Source: Chryseobacterium taeanense (lineage in GTDB: Bacteria > Bacteroidota > Bacteroidia > Flavobacteriales > Weeksellaceae). Taken from it: a stretch of 64,000 bases of DNA. Location of the stretch: positions 1-64,000 of the forward strand of contig NZ_FNDW01000014.1 of assembly GCF_900099685.1 (NCBI RefSeq). The letters run 5' to 3'. A program made the translations under genes and the position numbers. Of the stretch, positions 25,650 to 35,937 are shown one piece after another. The stretch's first letter is position 1. Each line of letters begins with the position of its first letter. A model generated the notes under the pieces. The model was not told the origin of the DNA. It saw only the letters and a list, made by a program, of their open reading frames with translations, and searched no databases.

Positions 25650-28385
25650 GTGAAGAATTTTACAACGGTATTAAAAATTGCGCCTGCATTTTTATTGGCA
25701 AGTACAATAATTCATGCGCAAACCAACGACTCTGTAACAAAAGAGAAAAAAATAGAGGAGGTTGTTCTGATTGGTTATGGGAAACAGAAGAAAACGGATC
25801 TAACGGGGTCGATTACTTCTATTACTTCCAAAGATTTTAATGCTGGTGCTTCAACTGCGGATCAATTAATCGTAGGAAAGACACCGGGAGTACAGATTAC
25901 CGGAAATAGTGGTGCACCAGGAGCTGGTTCAACCATTAGAGTAAGAGGAGGGTCTTCATTTATTAATAATGATCCTTTGATTGTAATTGATGGTGTTCCC
26001 ATTGATTTTAACAGTTTAAGTGGGGCAACTAATCCTTTATCATTAATTAATCCTAATGATATCGAGACTTTCGATATTCTTAAAGATGCTTCTTCTGCAG
26101 CAATCTATGGGAACAGAGCTTCCAACGGTGTAATTTTAATTACGACTAAAAAGGGAACAACAGGAAAATTCAGAGTAAACTTCAATACCAATTTTTCAGT
26201 TTCCGAGAAAATGGGAAATGTTGATGTCATGAATGCTAGTCAATTCAGAAGTTTTGTAGATTCTTATGGAACTGCTGCGCAAAAATCTTATTTAGGTAAT
26301 GCAGATACAAACTGGCAAGACCAAATTTATCAACAAGCTTGGGGAACGGATAATAATGTCGCTTTTTCAGGTGGTGTAAAAGGTTTGCCTTACAGGGTTT
26401 CATTAGGGTATAATGAACAAAACGGGATCGTAAAAACAAATGAATTTAGAAGAACATCCTTAGGTTTCAACTTATCACCTAAATTTTTTGATAATCATTT
26501 AACCGTCAATGGTAATTTTAAAGGAACTTTCTCTGAAAACAGATTTCCGGACGGTGGAGCTATCGGAGCTTCAATTTATTTCGATCCGACGCAGCCTGTT
26601 TATTCAGGAAATTCTAATTACGGAGGTTATTACGAATGGTTAGATCCTGCCAACACAGCAACCGGATTGAATGTAAACGGAACAAGAAACCCGCTTGGTT
26701 TATTGTATGGTAAAAGAGATATTTCTTCGGTATTCAGAATTATTCCAAGTTTGCAGTTGGATTATAAATTCCATTTTTTACCTGATTTAAGATTAAATTT
26801 AAACGGATCTTATGATTACGCAAAAAGTGACGGTTCTGTAAATGTATCAAAAGATTTTGCTCAGGGCATAGGAACTTTGGGTTCTTATAGGTCTTATTCT
26901 CAAGAGATTAAAAGTAAATTATTTGAATCATATCTGAATTATGTGAAAAAGATTCAGGCTATTAATACAACAGTAGATGTAATTGGTGGTTATTCTTATC
27001 AGAATAGACATGTTATTACTCCTGAAGCTCCTACCTATTATGGTAATGGTCAGAAAACTGATTTCTCAACACCAGGCGATGCCGAAAGAACATTAATTTC
27101 TTTTTATGCAAGAGGGATTTTTACTATTGCAGATAGATACGTTATTAATGGTTCCATAAGAAGAGATGGATCTTCAATATTTTGGAATGGAAACAGAGAT
27201 CATTTATGGGGTAATTTCCCTGCGGTGTCGATTGCCTGGAAAATTAATGAAGAGGGATTCTTAAAAAACATATCAAGCATTAACTCTTTGAAAGTAAGAG
27301 CGGGTTGGGGGAAAACGGGTCAGCAAGAAACCGGGAATGATTATCCTGCTTTTGGTTCATATTCTTATAGTAATAGCAGTACTTCACAATATCAATTTGG
27401 AAATAATTACTACACTTTATTACGACCTGATGTTTATAATCCAAATCTTGTGTGGGAAACTACGACCACTAAAAATATTGGGTTGGATTTTGCCATCTTG
27501 AATAATAGAATTAGTGGATCATTTGATTATTTTGATAAAAAATCTGAAAATCTTATTTCAAGAGTACCGACTTGGGCTGGTGATCTAAGTAATTTCAATG
27601 TTAAAAATGTAGGAATTATCGCCAATAAAGGTTTTGAAGTTAATTTAAATTTAGTTCCTGTTAAAAAAGATAATATAACATGGGATGTTAATTTAAACGC
27701 TACTAGATTTAATCCAAAAGTAACAAGCTTATCACAATTTGTTGATTCCTCATATAAAATTCCGGTAGGAACACTTACTGGCATTAATAATTATATTCAG
27801 GCTGTTACGGTTGGTCAACCACTCAATTCATTTTACGTTTACCAACAGGTATATGACAGTAATGGTAAACCATTAGAAGGTATTTACGTTGACCGAAACG
27901 GAGATGGAAAATCTACTGAAGACGATAAATACTTTTATAAGTCTCCTAATCCTGATGTGATTTTAGGTTTCTCTACAAAAGTCAGCGTTAAAAAATGGGA
28001 ATTCAGTACTGCGCTTAGAGCTGTGTTAGGAAATTATGTTTACAATAATTCAGCGTCTAACAGTTCTATTGCAAATATCCAGGCAAATAATTTCTTGAGT
28101 AACACGAATGTAAGTGTTTTAAGTACACAGTTTGCAACAACACAGCTTTTCTCTGATATGTTTATAGAAGATGCTTCATTTTTGAGAATGGATAATTTTT
28201 CAGTTGCTTATAATGTAGGAGAATTTATGGGTAAGGGAACTAATCTAAGAGTAAATGCAATGGCACAAAACGTATTTGTCATTACAAAATACAAAGGGGT
28301 AGATCCAGAGATTTTCGGAGGAATTGATAACGGATTTTATCAAAGGCCGAAAGTGTATTCAGTTGGCTTTAACTTTCAATTTTAA
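25650..28385 (+). CDS. susC: SusC/RagA-family TonB-dependent receptor
   Basis: A 911-residue outer-membrane importer for alpha-glucan oligosaccharides, inferred from its locus. A signal peptide (APAFLLASTIIHAQ) is followed almost at once by the TonB-box-like IEEVVLIGYGKQKKTDLTGSI. The usual ~80-residue N-terminal carboxypeptidase-like domain is therefore absent. The plug has RVRGGSSFINNDPLIVIDGVP and SAAIYGNRASNGVILITTKKG, both typical of SusC. The barrel ends in ...VYSVGFNFQF with the terminal Phe for Bam recognition. Start is a GTG. susD begins 5 bp downstream. Confidence 0.93.
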   Translation: MKNFTTVLKIAPAFLLASTIIHAQTNDSVTKEKKIEEVVLIGYGKQKKTDLTGSITSITSKDFNAGASTADQLIVGKTPGVQITGNSGAPGAGSTIRVRGGSSFINNDPLIVIDGVPIDFNSLSGATNPLSLINPNDIETFDILKDASSAAIYGNRASNGVILITTKKGTTGKFRVNFNTNFSVSEKMGNVDVMNASQFRSFVDSYGTAAQKSYLGNADTNWQDQIYQQAWGTDNNVAFSGGVKGLPYRVSLGYNEQNGIVKTNEFRRTSLGFNLSPKFFDNHLTVNGNFKGTFSENRFPDGGAIGASIYFDPTQPVYSGNSNYGGYYEWLDPANTATGLNVNGTRNPLGLLYGKRDISSVFRIIPSLQLDYKFHFLPDLRLNLNGSYDYAKSDGSVNVSKDFAQGIGTLGSYRSYSQEIKSKLFESYLNYVKKIQAINTTVDVIGGYSYQNRHVITPEAPTYYGNGQKTDFSTPGDAERTLISFYARGIFTIADRYVINGSIRRDGSSIFWNGNRDHLWGNFPAVSIAWKINEEGFLKNISSINSLKVRAGWGKTGQQETGNDYPAFGSYSYSNSSTSQYQFGNNYYTLLRPDVYNPNLVWETTTTKNIGLDFAILNNRISGSFDYFDKKSENLISRVPTWAGDLSNFNVKNVGIIANKGFEVNLNLVPVKKDNITWDVNLNATRFNPKVTSLSQFVDSSYKIPVGTLTGINNYIQAVTVGQPLNSFYVYQQVYDSNGKPLEGIYVDRNGDGKSTEDDKYFYKSPNPDVILGFSTKVSVKKWEFSTALRAVLGNYVYNNSASNSSIANIQANNFLSNTNVSVLSTQFATTQLFSDMFIEDASFLRMDNFSVAYNVGEFMGKGTNLRVNAMAQNVFVITKYKGVDPEIFGGIDNGFYQRPKVYSVGFNFQF

Positions 28386-28390
28386 TTAAC

Positions 28391-29989
28391 ATGAGAAATA
28401 AATATTTATATAAAAAGATTATTCTAGGATCTATTACTTTAGGAACTCTGTTTTTTGCGGGTTCCTGTACACAAGATCTCGAACAAGAACCTAGTTTAGG
28501 GCTGACCTCGGCTGTATTATACAAAGATTTTAATAATTATAAACCTGCTTTGGCTAAAATCTACGCAGGTCTTGCAATCGGAGGACAGGGAGATCAAAAT
28601 AACGGCGATGCAAATACAGACATAGGAGGTATTGATGGCGGATTTTCAAACTATCTTCGCCAAATGTACAGTATGCAGGTTTTAACAACTGATGAAGCTG
28701 TTATAGCATGGGCAGATGCGGGTCTTCCAGAAATGCATAGCATGACTTGGAATGCTTCTAATCCTTTTGTAGCTGCAATCTATTATAGAATATTCAATGT
28801 AATTGCTGTAAGTAATGAGTTTATCAAAAACACAACAGATGAAAAACTTTCTTCAAATGGTATTAGTGGCGCTAACCTTACAGAAGCTAAATATATGCGT
28901 GCTGAAGCTCGCTTTTTGAGAGCACAATCATATTATCATGCAATGGATTTATTCGGAAATGTACCTTATGTCACCGAAGATACTGATATAATCAATACCC
29001 CACCGCCAAGAATTGTAAGAGCAGAATTATTCAAATACGTAGAGTCAGAACTTTTGGCTTGTGCTAATGACTTAAAAGATGCAAAAACCAATGAGTATGG
29101 TAGAGCAGATAAGGCTGCAGCGTGGGCGTTGCTGGCAAGATTATATCTTAATGCTCAGGTTTACACAGGTACAGGAAGATATACAGATTGTATTACGTAT
29201 TGTAACAAAGTTATAAGTGCGGGTTATTCTCTGAAATCAAATTATGGATCATTATTTATGGCTGATAATAATATAAATAATCCTGAAGTTATTTTATCAG
29301 TGAATTACGATGGCACGAGTACAAAAACTTATGGAGGATCAACTTTTATGGTTCATGCTGCAGTTGGTGGTTCTATGCCAGCTTCCCAGTTTGGAATAAA
29401 TGGAGGTTGGGGTGGTATAAGAACTACAAAATCTTTCGTTAATTTATTTTCAGGCTCTCCTAATGATCAAAGAGGAAACTTTTATACAAACGGTCAAAGT
29501 TTAGAAATAAACAGTGTTTCTACTTTTACAGATGGTTATGCATTTATTAAATATAAAAATATAAAATTCGCAAACGGTGCTGCAGGATCAGATGCGTCTG
29601 GTAATTTTGTAGATGCAGATATTCCATTATACCGTTTAGCAGATATATATTTAATGTACGGTGAAGCAGTTGCAAGAGGTGGCTCCGGTGGTAATATAGC
29701 TACAGCATTGGGTTATGTGAACGCTTTAAGAACTAGAGCAGGAGCAAATACTGTTTCGTCAGTTAATACCGATTTCTTTTTGGATGAAAGAGCCAGGGAA
29801 CTATCTTGGGAAGCAACAAGAAGAACTGACTTAATTCGTTATGGTAAATTTACATCTTCATCATATTTATGGCCATGGAAAGGAGGAGTGAAAGATGGAA
29901 AAGCCGTTGAAGATTACAGAAATTTATTCCCAATTCCTGCAAACGATATTGTAGCAAATCCGAACTTGATTCAAAATCCTGGATACTAA
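28391..29989 (+). CDS. susD: SusD/RagB-family nutrient-binding outer-membrane lipoprotein
   Basis: A 532-residue surface lipoprotein that forms the lid of the SusC pore and binds the glycan. It has a lipobox (TLFFAGSC near residue 26), the early segment LEQEPSLGLTS, the TPR-like EAKYMRAEARFLRAQSYYHAMDLFGNVPY block near 165, and the C-terminal RARELSWEATRRTDLIRYGKF and NLIQNPGY endings diagnostic of RagB/SusD. Length is typical. It lies directly after susC and 19 bp before the SusE-like gene, so the three are one transcript. Confidence 0.95.
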   Translation: MRNKYLYKKIILGSITLGTLFFAGSCTQDLEQEPSLGLTSAVLYKDFNNYKPALAKIYAGLAIGGQGDQNNGDANTDIGGIDGGFSNYLRQMYSMQVLTTDEAVIAWADAGLPEMHSMTWNASNPFVAAIYYRIFNVIAVSNEFIKNTTDEKLSSNGISGANLTEAKYMRAEARFLRAQSYYHAMDLFGNVPYVTEDTDIINTPPPRIVRAELFKYVESELLACANDLKDAKTNEYGRADKAAAWALLARLYLNAQVYTGTGRYTDCITYCNKVISAGYSLKSNYGSLFMADNNINNPEVILSVNYDGTSTKTYGGSTFMVHAAVGGSMPASQFGINGGWGGIRTTKSFVNLFSGSPNDQRGNFYTNGQSLEINSVSTFTDGYAFIKYKNIKFANGAAGSDASGNFVDADIPLYRLADIYLMYGEAVARGGSGGNIATALGYVNALRTRAGANTVSSVNTDFFLDERARELSWEATRRTDLIRYGKFTSSSYLWPWKGGVKDGKAVEDYRNLFPIPANDIVANPNLIQNPGY

Positions 29990-30008
29990 TCTTAAAACAC
30001 TTTTAAAA

Positions 30009-31031
30009 ATGAAAAATATATTCAAATTTTTAGTTTGTGGGCTGGTTGCAGTGATGCTTTTCTCATGCGAAAAAGATGAAGATCAGGCCATCGCAAGTTT
30101 GAAATCGAATGCGAACCTTAGTGCTGATAAAACGTCTATTGTACTTACAAAGCCAAATGCAACACAGAATGCTATCAAATATTCTTGGAGTAATCCGGAT
30201 TATGGAGTAAACCTTGCCATAACAAATCAATTACAATTCGCAGTACAGGGTACGAATTTCGCAACACCTAAAACAATAGATCTTGCAGCAGGTACAAAAC
30301 AAATTTCTTATACTGTTGAAGAATTTAATGCTATTTTGTTAGGATTAGCGCTTACACCAGATGTTGCATCAAATGTACAGATTAGATTAAAATCTACTCT
30401 AGGTACTTCGGTTACATATTCAAATATTATAAGTTTAACGGCAACGCCTTACGCGCTAATCTCTTATATGTATGCTCCTGGCGCATATCAGGGATGGAAT
30501 CCTCCGACTGCGAATACATTGGTTTCGGCAAATTCTAATGGAATTTATATTGGATTTATCAATTTTACTGCAGGGAATTTAGTTTTTAAAATTACACCTC
30601 AAACAAACTGGAATAATTCTTACGGAACCAATTCTCAATTTAACTCTTCTACAAATACAATTCCCGTTATATATAATGGAGGAGGAGATATTGTAGCTCC
30701 CGGAATAGGATATTATCAAGCAACCATAGATACCAATGCAAATACTTTAAAAATGATTCCTTATCAAATGAGCCTTATTGGTTCTGCAACACCAGGAGGG
30801 AATTGGAGTACAGATATAGACATGGTCTGGGATAATACGTTACTGAAATGGAAAGCAACAGCTACATTTCTTTCAGGGGAGTTTAAATTTAGATTAAATC
30901 ATGACTGGAACCAGACAAATTGGGGAGGTTCAGGCGGTGTTGCTTCTACTTCGGGAGCTAATATAGCGATCACGGCAGGAGTACATACTGTTTTATTTGA
31001 TCCATACAACCTGAACTATTCGATTCAATAA
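30009..31031 (+). CDS. SusE/SusF-like surface glycan-binding lipoprotein
   Basis: A 340-residue lipoprotein with the lipobox VMLFSC. An N-terminal SusE-type Ig-like domain runs over residues ~35-145 (LSADKTSIVLTKPNATQNAIKYSW). Two starch-binding-like modules follow (around 155-245 and 250-340), each with Trp and Asn-rich loops such as PGAYQGWNPP and GGNWSTDIDMVWDN. It probably holds alpha-glucan chains at the cell surface. Position third after susC and susD supports this. A hairpin with a T-run follows it. Confidence 0.85.
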   Translation: MKNIFKFLVCGLVAVMLFSCEKDEDQAIASLKSNANLSADKTSIVLTKPNATQNAIKYSWSNPDYGVNLAITNQLQFAVQGTNFATPKTIDLAAGTKQISYTVEEFNAILLGLALTPDVASNVQIRLKSTLGTSVTYSNIISLTATPYALISYMYAPGAYQGWNPPTANTLVSANSNGIYIGFINFTAGNLVFKITPQTNWNNSYGTNSQFNSSTNTIPVIYNGGGDIVAPGIGYYQATIDTNANTLKMIPYQMSLIGSATPGGNWSTDIDMVWDNTLLKWKATATFLSGEFKFRLNHDWNQTNWGGSGGVASTSGANIAITAGVHTVLFDPYNLNYSIQ

Positions 31032-31051
31032 ACTCATATAAATTATTTAGC

Positions 31052-31085
31052 AAAGTGTTGCTTTTCGGCAGCACTTTCTTTATTT
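31052..31085 (+). terminator. Intra-operon terminator or attenuator after the susE-like gene
   Basis: AAAGTGTTGC / GCAGCACTTT stem with a 6-nt loop, followed by CTTTATTTTT. It probably makes susC-susD-susE more abundant than the downstream GH97 transcript. Confidence 0.7.
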
Positions 31086-31107
31086 TTAAAAAATATTAAT
31101 AGTCATT

Positions 31108-33261
31108 ATGAAGAAAATTACAATTGGGGCATTATTGTTCTCGATGATGTTTGCAGGTGTTAATGCACAATCTTTAAAATCGCCGGACGGAAAATTTGAA
31201 ATGGATTTCCAGCTAAAGCAGGGCGTACCTTACTATAACCTAAAATACGATGGAAAAATAATAGTTGAAGATTCAAAACTGGGACTGAGATTATTTAAAG
31301 ATACTTCTATTAAATTTGCGTCTGAAATTGCAAAACCGGAAGATGCCAAATTTGATTTAAACAATGGCTTCACCAAAACAGACGAAAAAAGAGATGCTAA
31401 AAATGAAACCTGGCAACCTGTTTTAGGAGAAAAGAAAAATTATATCAATCATTACAACGAATTAGCAGTTACACTACATCAGGATGCTACCGACAGAGAT
31501 ATGATCGTTAAATTCAGACTATTTAATGATGGGTTGGGTTTCCGATATGAATTCCCGCAACAGAAAAACCTTAATTATTTTGTAATCCGTGAAGAAGATT
31601 CTGAGATTGATTTTCCGACCGACATGAAAGCCTGGTGGATTGCAGCCGATTATGACTCGCAGGAATATCAGCCACAAACTACGAAAATCTCTGAAATTCC
31701 GGCAAGATGGCCAAGTTCCTTCGACAGCAATGCTTCACAGCAGATGGTTCCTAATGCTGTGCAGTCACCACTGATGCTTAAAAAAGAAGGTAAAGATCCT
31801 TTATATGTCAATGTGGGAGAAGCCGCCGTTTTGAATTACCCTGCTTCTCATCTTGAAGTAGATGCAGTTAATTTTAAATTTAAAACACATCTAACTCCCG
31901 ACAGACAAGGGGCAAAAGGCTATATGCAGACTTCAACCGTTTCCCCTTGGAGAACAATTATTGTGTCTCCAAAAGCTGAAGAAGTACTGGGATCTAAGAT
32001 GATGTTTAATCTGAATGAGCCTACAAAATACACCGATACTTCCTACATTCATCCTACGAAATATATGGGAGTCTGGTGGGAAATGATTATCGGAAAATCA
32101 CAATGGGCTTATTCCACGGCTGAAAACGTTCATATCGGAGTAACCGATTTTTCAAAGCTTACCCCTAATGGAAAACACGCTGCAAACAATACAAAAGTGA
32201 AAGAATACATCGATTTCGCAGCAGAAAACGGTTTCGGAGGACTTTTAATTGAAGGGTGGAATGTCGGCTGGGAAGATTGGTTTGGTCACTCAAAAGAATT
32301 TGTATTTGACTTTATAACACCATATCCTGATTTTGATATTAAAATGCTGAATGAATATGCTCATTCAAAAGGGATTAAGCTAATAATGCATCATGAAACA
32401 TCGGGTTCTGCAACCAATTATGAAAGATGGGCAGATAAAGCATTCAAATTGATGAACGACTATGGTTACGATGCAGTGAAAACCGGTTATGTAGGAGATA
32501 TTATTCCAAGAGGTGAGCATCATTATTCGCAATGGACAATCAATCACTTCTACAGAATTGCAGAAAAGGCCAATGAATATAAAATAATGGTTAATTCCCA
32601 CGAATCGGTAAGACCAGGAGGAGAAAGCAGAACATACCCAAACTGGATCTCCGCAGAAGCGGCAAGAGGAACCGAATTTGAAGCTTTTGCTGGAAATAAT
32701 CCGGATCATCAGACCATTCTTCCATTTACAAGATGGATGGGCGGACCGATGGATTATACTCCAGGGATTTTCCAGACAAAATTGGATTACTATTTTCCAG
32801 GAGATAAACGGTTTGTAAAAACAACCTTGGCAAAACAGTTGGCGTTGTATGTGGTAATGTACATGCCTCTTCAGATGGCTGCAGACCTGCCTGAAAATTA
32901 CAAAAGGCATATGGATGCTTTCCAGTTTATCAAAGATGTAGCGGCAGATTGGGACGACACTAAAATTTTATCGGCAGAGCCGGGAGATTATATCATTACT
33001 GCCAGAAAAGCAAAAGGTACAGAAAACTGGTTCGTAGGTGGAATTACCGATGAGAACAAACGTGATTACACGGTAGATTTTTCTTTCCTCGATAAAGGTA
33101 AAAAGTATGAAGCAACAATTTATGAAGATGGAAAAGATGCAGATTACATCAACAATCCTCAGAGCTACAATATTTATAAAAAGAAAATTACAAGCAAATC
33201 TAAGATCAATATGAAGATGGTCAGAAGTGGCGGTTTTGCGATTTCTATAAAACCATTGTAA
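31108..33261 (+). CDS. susB: GH97 alpha-glucosidase (SusB-like)
   Basis: A 717-residue exported enzyme (signal peptide LLFSMMFAGVNAQ) releasing glucose from maltooligosaccharides, as Bacteroides SusB does. The GH97 N-terminal beta-sandwich is followed by the barrel. The three key carboxylates fall at Glu430 (MHHETSG), Glu499 (VNSHESVRPGGE) and Glu523 (GTEFEAF), each exactly nine residues earlier than Glu439, Glu508 and Glu532 as I recall them for SusB. This supports the inverting, calcium-dependent subgroup. Terminators lie on both sides, so it may also have its own promoter. Confidence 0.95.
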   Translation: MKKITIGALLFSMMFAGVNAQSLKSPDGKFEMDFQLKQGVPYYNLKYDGKIIVEDSKLGLRLFKDTSIKFASEIAKPEDAKFDLNNGFTKTDEKRDAKNETWQPVLGEKKNYINHYNELAVTLHQDATDRDMIVKFRLFNDGLGFRYEFPQQKNLNYFVIREEDSEIDFPTDMKAWWIAADYDSQEYQPQTTKISEIPARWPSSFDSNASQQMVPNAVQSPLMLKKEGKDPLYVNVGEAAVLNYPASHLEVDAVNFKFKTHLTPDRQGAKGYMQTSTVSPWRTIIVSPKAEEVLGSKMMFNLNEPTKYTDTSYIHPTKYMGVWWEMIIGKSQWAYSTAENVHIGVTDFSKLTPNGKHAANNTKVKEYIDFAAENGFGGLLIEGWNVGWEDWFGHSKEFVFDFITPYPDFDIKMLNEYAHSKGIKLIMHHETSGSATNYERWADKAFKLMNDYGYDAVKTGYVGDIIPRGEHHYSQWTINHFYRIAEKANEYKIMVNSHESVRPGGESRTYPNWISAEAARGTEFEAFAGNNPDHQTILPFTRWMGGPMDYTPGIFQTKLDYYFPGDKRFVKTTLAKQLALYVVMYMPLQMAADLPENYKRHMDAFQFIKDVAADWDDTKILSAEPGDYIITARKAKGTENWFVGGITDENKRDYTVDFSFLDKGKKYEATIYEDGKDADYINNPQSYNIYKKKITSKSKINMKMVRSGGFAISIKPL

Positions 33262-33269
33262 TAGGTAAT

Positions 33270-33312
33270 CAACTTTGTCAAAGTCTAATCTTTGACAAAG
33301 TTTTTTATTTTT
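33270..33312 (+). terminator. Strong terminator after the GH97 gene
   Basis: AACTTTGTCAAAG / CTTTGACAAAGTT stem with a short loop, followed by TTTTATTTTTT. A degenerate copy of the same sequence recurs at about 33392-33420 before the GH13 gene. Confidence 0.8.
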
Positions 33313-33433
33313 TGAAGCTTTTTCCCCTTGGAATTTATGCTGAGCCTTTCGAGCGTTTTTATCAGGACTAATAATTACACACCAAACAAACGACTTGTTC
33401 AAAGTTGAATCTTTGTTAACGTAAAATCATAAA

Positions 33434-35284
33434 ATGAAAAAAATAATCACAATATTTGCTTTATCGGCAGCATCCGTTGCATTTTCGCAAATCCAGAAAG
33501 TAGAACCGGCCTTTTGGTGGAAAGGAATGAAAAATCCTGAACTTCAGATCCTGGTTTACGGAAAAAATATTGCCAATGACGAAATCGAAATTTCAGACGG
33601 AGTTCAGATCAAAGATATTCAGAAAGTAGAAAACCCGAATTATGTTTTTATCACTGTAAATACCAATGAGGTCAACGTTCCGAAGTTTAAGATAAATACT
33701 AAAAAAGGCAAAAAAATCACAAGCTCTTATACGTACGAATTAAAGCAAAGAGAACCCCATTCTGCAGACAGAGAATCTTTTACGTCTAAAGATGTTATGT
33801 ATCTCATCATGCCTGACCGTTTTGCAAATGGTGACGAGAAAAATGATTCAAGCCCAAACCTAACGGAAAAAGCAAACAGAAACCTTCCCAACGGTCGTCA
33901 TGGAGGAGATTTGCGCGGAATTATCAATAATCTCGATTATATCCAGAACCTCGGAGCGACGGCAGTCTGGCTCACTCCGGTGAATGAAGACAATGAAAAA
34001 GTGTACTCTTATCATGGCTATGCGCAGACCGATTTATATAAAATAGATGCTCGCTACGGAACCAATGAAGAGTATCGCGAACTTTCCCAAAAATTAAATA
34101 AAAGAAACATGAAGCTCGTGATGGATTATGTCACCAATCACTGGGGAATTTCACACTGGATGATCAAAGATCTGCCGACAAAAGACTGGATTCATTGGTT
34201 TAATGACGGAGAAAATGGTTTTAAACGTTCCAATTATAAAACAACCACACAGTTTGATACCAATGCTTCTGATATTGATAAAATATCAGCGTTGGATGGG
34301 TGGTTTGATACAACAATGCCTGATATTAACCAAAAAAATCCTTTGGTTTTAAAATATCTTACTCAAAATGCAATCTGGTGGATTGAATATGCAGAGCTGG
34401 GAGGTTTTCGTGTGGATACTTATCCCTACAACGATAAAGAGGCAATGGCTAAATGGGCGAAAGCGATTACCGATGAATATCCGAAATTTAACATCGTAGG
34501 GGAAACCTGGCTGAATACAGCGGCATATATTTCGGCGTGGCAGAAAAATTCAAAAACAGGAGAAGCGGCAAATTATAATTCCAATCTTCCTTCAGTGATG
34601 GATTTTATGTTGTACAGCGATATGCCAAAAGCATTGAAGGAAAAAGAAGGATGGGACAGCGGAATGAATCGTATATATAACAGTCTTGCAAGCGATTTCC
34701 TTTATCCTGATATCAACAATGTTATGGTTTTCTTTGAAAATCATGATACCGAAAGATGGAATGAAATATTCAATGATGATCCGAAAGCTTATAAATTAGG
34801 ATTAACATTAATATCAACTGTTCGCGGAATTCCACAGATTTATTACGGATCGGAAGTCGGAATGCGCGGTGATAAAAATAAAGGCGGGGATGCCGATATC
34901 CGAAGAGATTTTCCGGGCGGCTGGAAATCTGACAAAGTAAATGCCTTTAAACTTTCGGAGCAGACTGCCGAACAAAAGGAATTTTATCAGTTTACCCAAA
35001 AACTATTAAACTGGAGAAAAGGAAAAGAAGTCATTCACACAGGAAAAACTAAAAATTTTGTCCCGCAGAATAATGTTTTTGTGTATTTTAGATATAATGA
35101 AAAAGAAAGTGTAATGGTTATTTTAAATAACAATGAAACAGAACAAGCGGTTGACTTGAAACATTTTGCTGAATCATTAAAAGGATTTTCAAAAGGAAAA
35201 GACATCATCTCCGATAAAGAATTTTTATTGCAAAACAACTTAACCATACCCGCAAAAACTTCTATGGTCATTGAATTAAAGTAA
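33434..35284 (+). CDS. susA: Exported GH13 neopullulanase/alpha-amylase (SusA-like)
   Basis: A 616-residue enzyme with a signal peptide (TIFALSAASVAFSQ). An N-terminal cyclomaltodextrinase-type Ig domain (~20-115) precedes the GH13 barrel. Conserved regions are DYVTNH (Asp231), GGFRVDTYPY (nucleophile Asp328), VGETW (acid Glu357) and FENHD (Asp438); a C-terminal beta domain follows. It should cut alpha-1,4-glucans in the periplasm to feed the GH97 enzyme and the sugar carrier. It follows the GH97 gene after a terminator and repeat-rich 172-bp gap. Confidence 0.95.
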   Translation: MKKIITIFALSAASVAFSQIQKVEPAFWWKGMKNPELQILVYGKNIANDEIEISDGVQIKDIQKVENPNYVFITVNTNEVNVPKFKINTKKGKKITSSYTYELKQREPHSADRESFTSKDVMYLIMPDRFANGDEKNDSSPNLTEKANRNLPNGRHGGDLRGIINNLDYIQNLGATAVWLTPVNEDNEKVYSYHGYAQTDLYKIDARYGTNEEYRELSQKLNKRNMKLVMDYVTNHWGISHWMIKDLPTKDWIHWFNDGENGFKRSNYKTTTQFDTNASDIDKISALDGWFDTTMPDINQKNPLVLKYLTQNAIWWIEYAELGGFRVDTYPYNDKEAMAKWAKAITDEYPKFNIVGETWLNTAAYISAWQKNSKTGEAANYNSNLPSVMDFMLYSDMPKALKEKEGWDSGMNRIYNSLASDFLYPDINNVMVFFENHDTERWNEIFNDDPKAYKLGLTLISTVRGIPQIYYGSEVGMRGDKNKGGDADIRRDFPGGWKSDKVNAFKLSEQTAEQKEFYQFTQKLLNWRKGKEVIHTGKTKNFVPQNNVFVYFRYNEKESVMVILNNNETEQAVDLKHFAESLKGFSKGKDIISDKEFLLQNNLTIPAKTSMVIELK

Positions 35285-35304
35285 CTTAAAAATATATTAA
35301 TTCA

Positions 35305-35406
35305 CTTTGCTGAGTGATAGTTTATGCTGAGCCTGTCGAAGTACCTTTGCGAACGAAATATTAAGTGAAATTAAAAAAAATGCTTGGTGCTCTTTGCGTT
35401 AAAAAC
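35305..35406. repeat. Dispersed CTTTGCTGAG / CTTTGCGTTAA element
   Basis: Blocks TTTGCTGAGTG, TGCTGAGCCTGTCGAAGTA, ACCTTTGCGAACG and CTCTTTGCGTTAA occur in order; related blocks appear at 44633-44713 and in the 242-bp repeats at 21726. The inverse of TGCTGAGCCT-TCGA also appears at about 33337. Confidence 0.6.
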
Positions 35407-35417
35407 AAAAATTAAAT

Positions 35418-35933
35418 ATGAAAACAACAACAATATTCTATACTTTCATCATATGTCTATTGAGCTTTAATACCATTTCGGCTCAAACAAAATTTGAAAA
35501 AGAAAAAACAGAAATCGGAACAATGCTCGACGGATTCAATGTCGCAGCTGCAAAAGCAGATTTTGTAACCTATTTCAATTATTTCACAGATGAATCTACC
35601 TTCATCGGAACAGACGCAACGGAAGTCTGGGACAAAAAAGCTTTTATGGCTTGGGCTAAACCTTATTTCGACAAAAAGAAAACCTGGAATTTTACTTCCT
35701 TAAAAAGAAATATCTATTTCAGCAAAGATGGAAAGCTAGCCTGGTTTGATGAATTGCTCGATACTCAAATGAAGATCTGCCGTGGTTCTGGTGTGGTTGA
35801 AAAAATCAACGGGGAATGGAAAGTGAAACAATATGTTCTTTCGGTAACAGTTCCCAATGAAATTGTCGATAAAGTGGTCGTTGAAAAAACTCCGATCGAA
35901 GATGCTTTAATTAAACAATTAAAATCAAACTAA
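35418..35933 (+). CDS. Exported NTF2/SnoaL-like (DUF4440-type) protein
   Basis: A 171-residue protein with a signal peptide (IICLLSFNTISAQ) and an NTF2-like domain: helix EIGTMLDGFNVAAAKADFVTYFNYFTDESTFIGTDATEVW, then KKAFMAWAKPYF and strands ending GEWKVKQYVLSV. Proteins of this kind are common in Bacteroidota and have no agreed role. It begins 133 bp after the GH13 gene and ends 4 bp before the sugar transporter, so it is co-transcribed with it. Whether it takes part in glucan use is unknown. Confidence 0.75.
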   Translation: MKTTTIFYTFIICLLSFNTISAQTKFEKEKTEIGTMLDGFNVAAAKADFVTYFNYFTDESTFIGTDATEVWDKKAFMAWAKPYFDKKKTWNFTSLKRNIYFSKDGKLAWFDELLDTQMKICRGSGVVEKINGEWKVKQYVLSVTVPNEIVDKVVVEKTPIEDALIKQLKSN

Positions 35934-35937
35934 GATA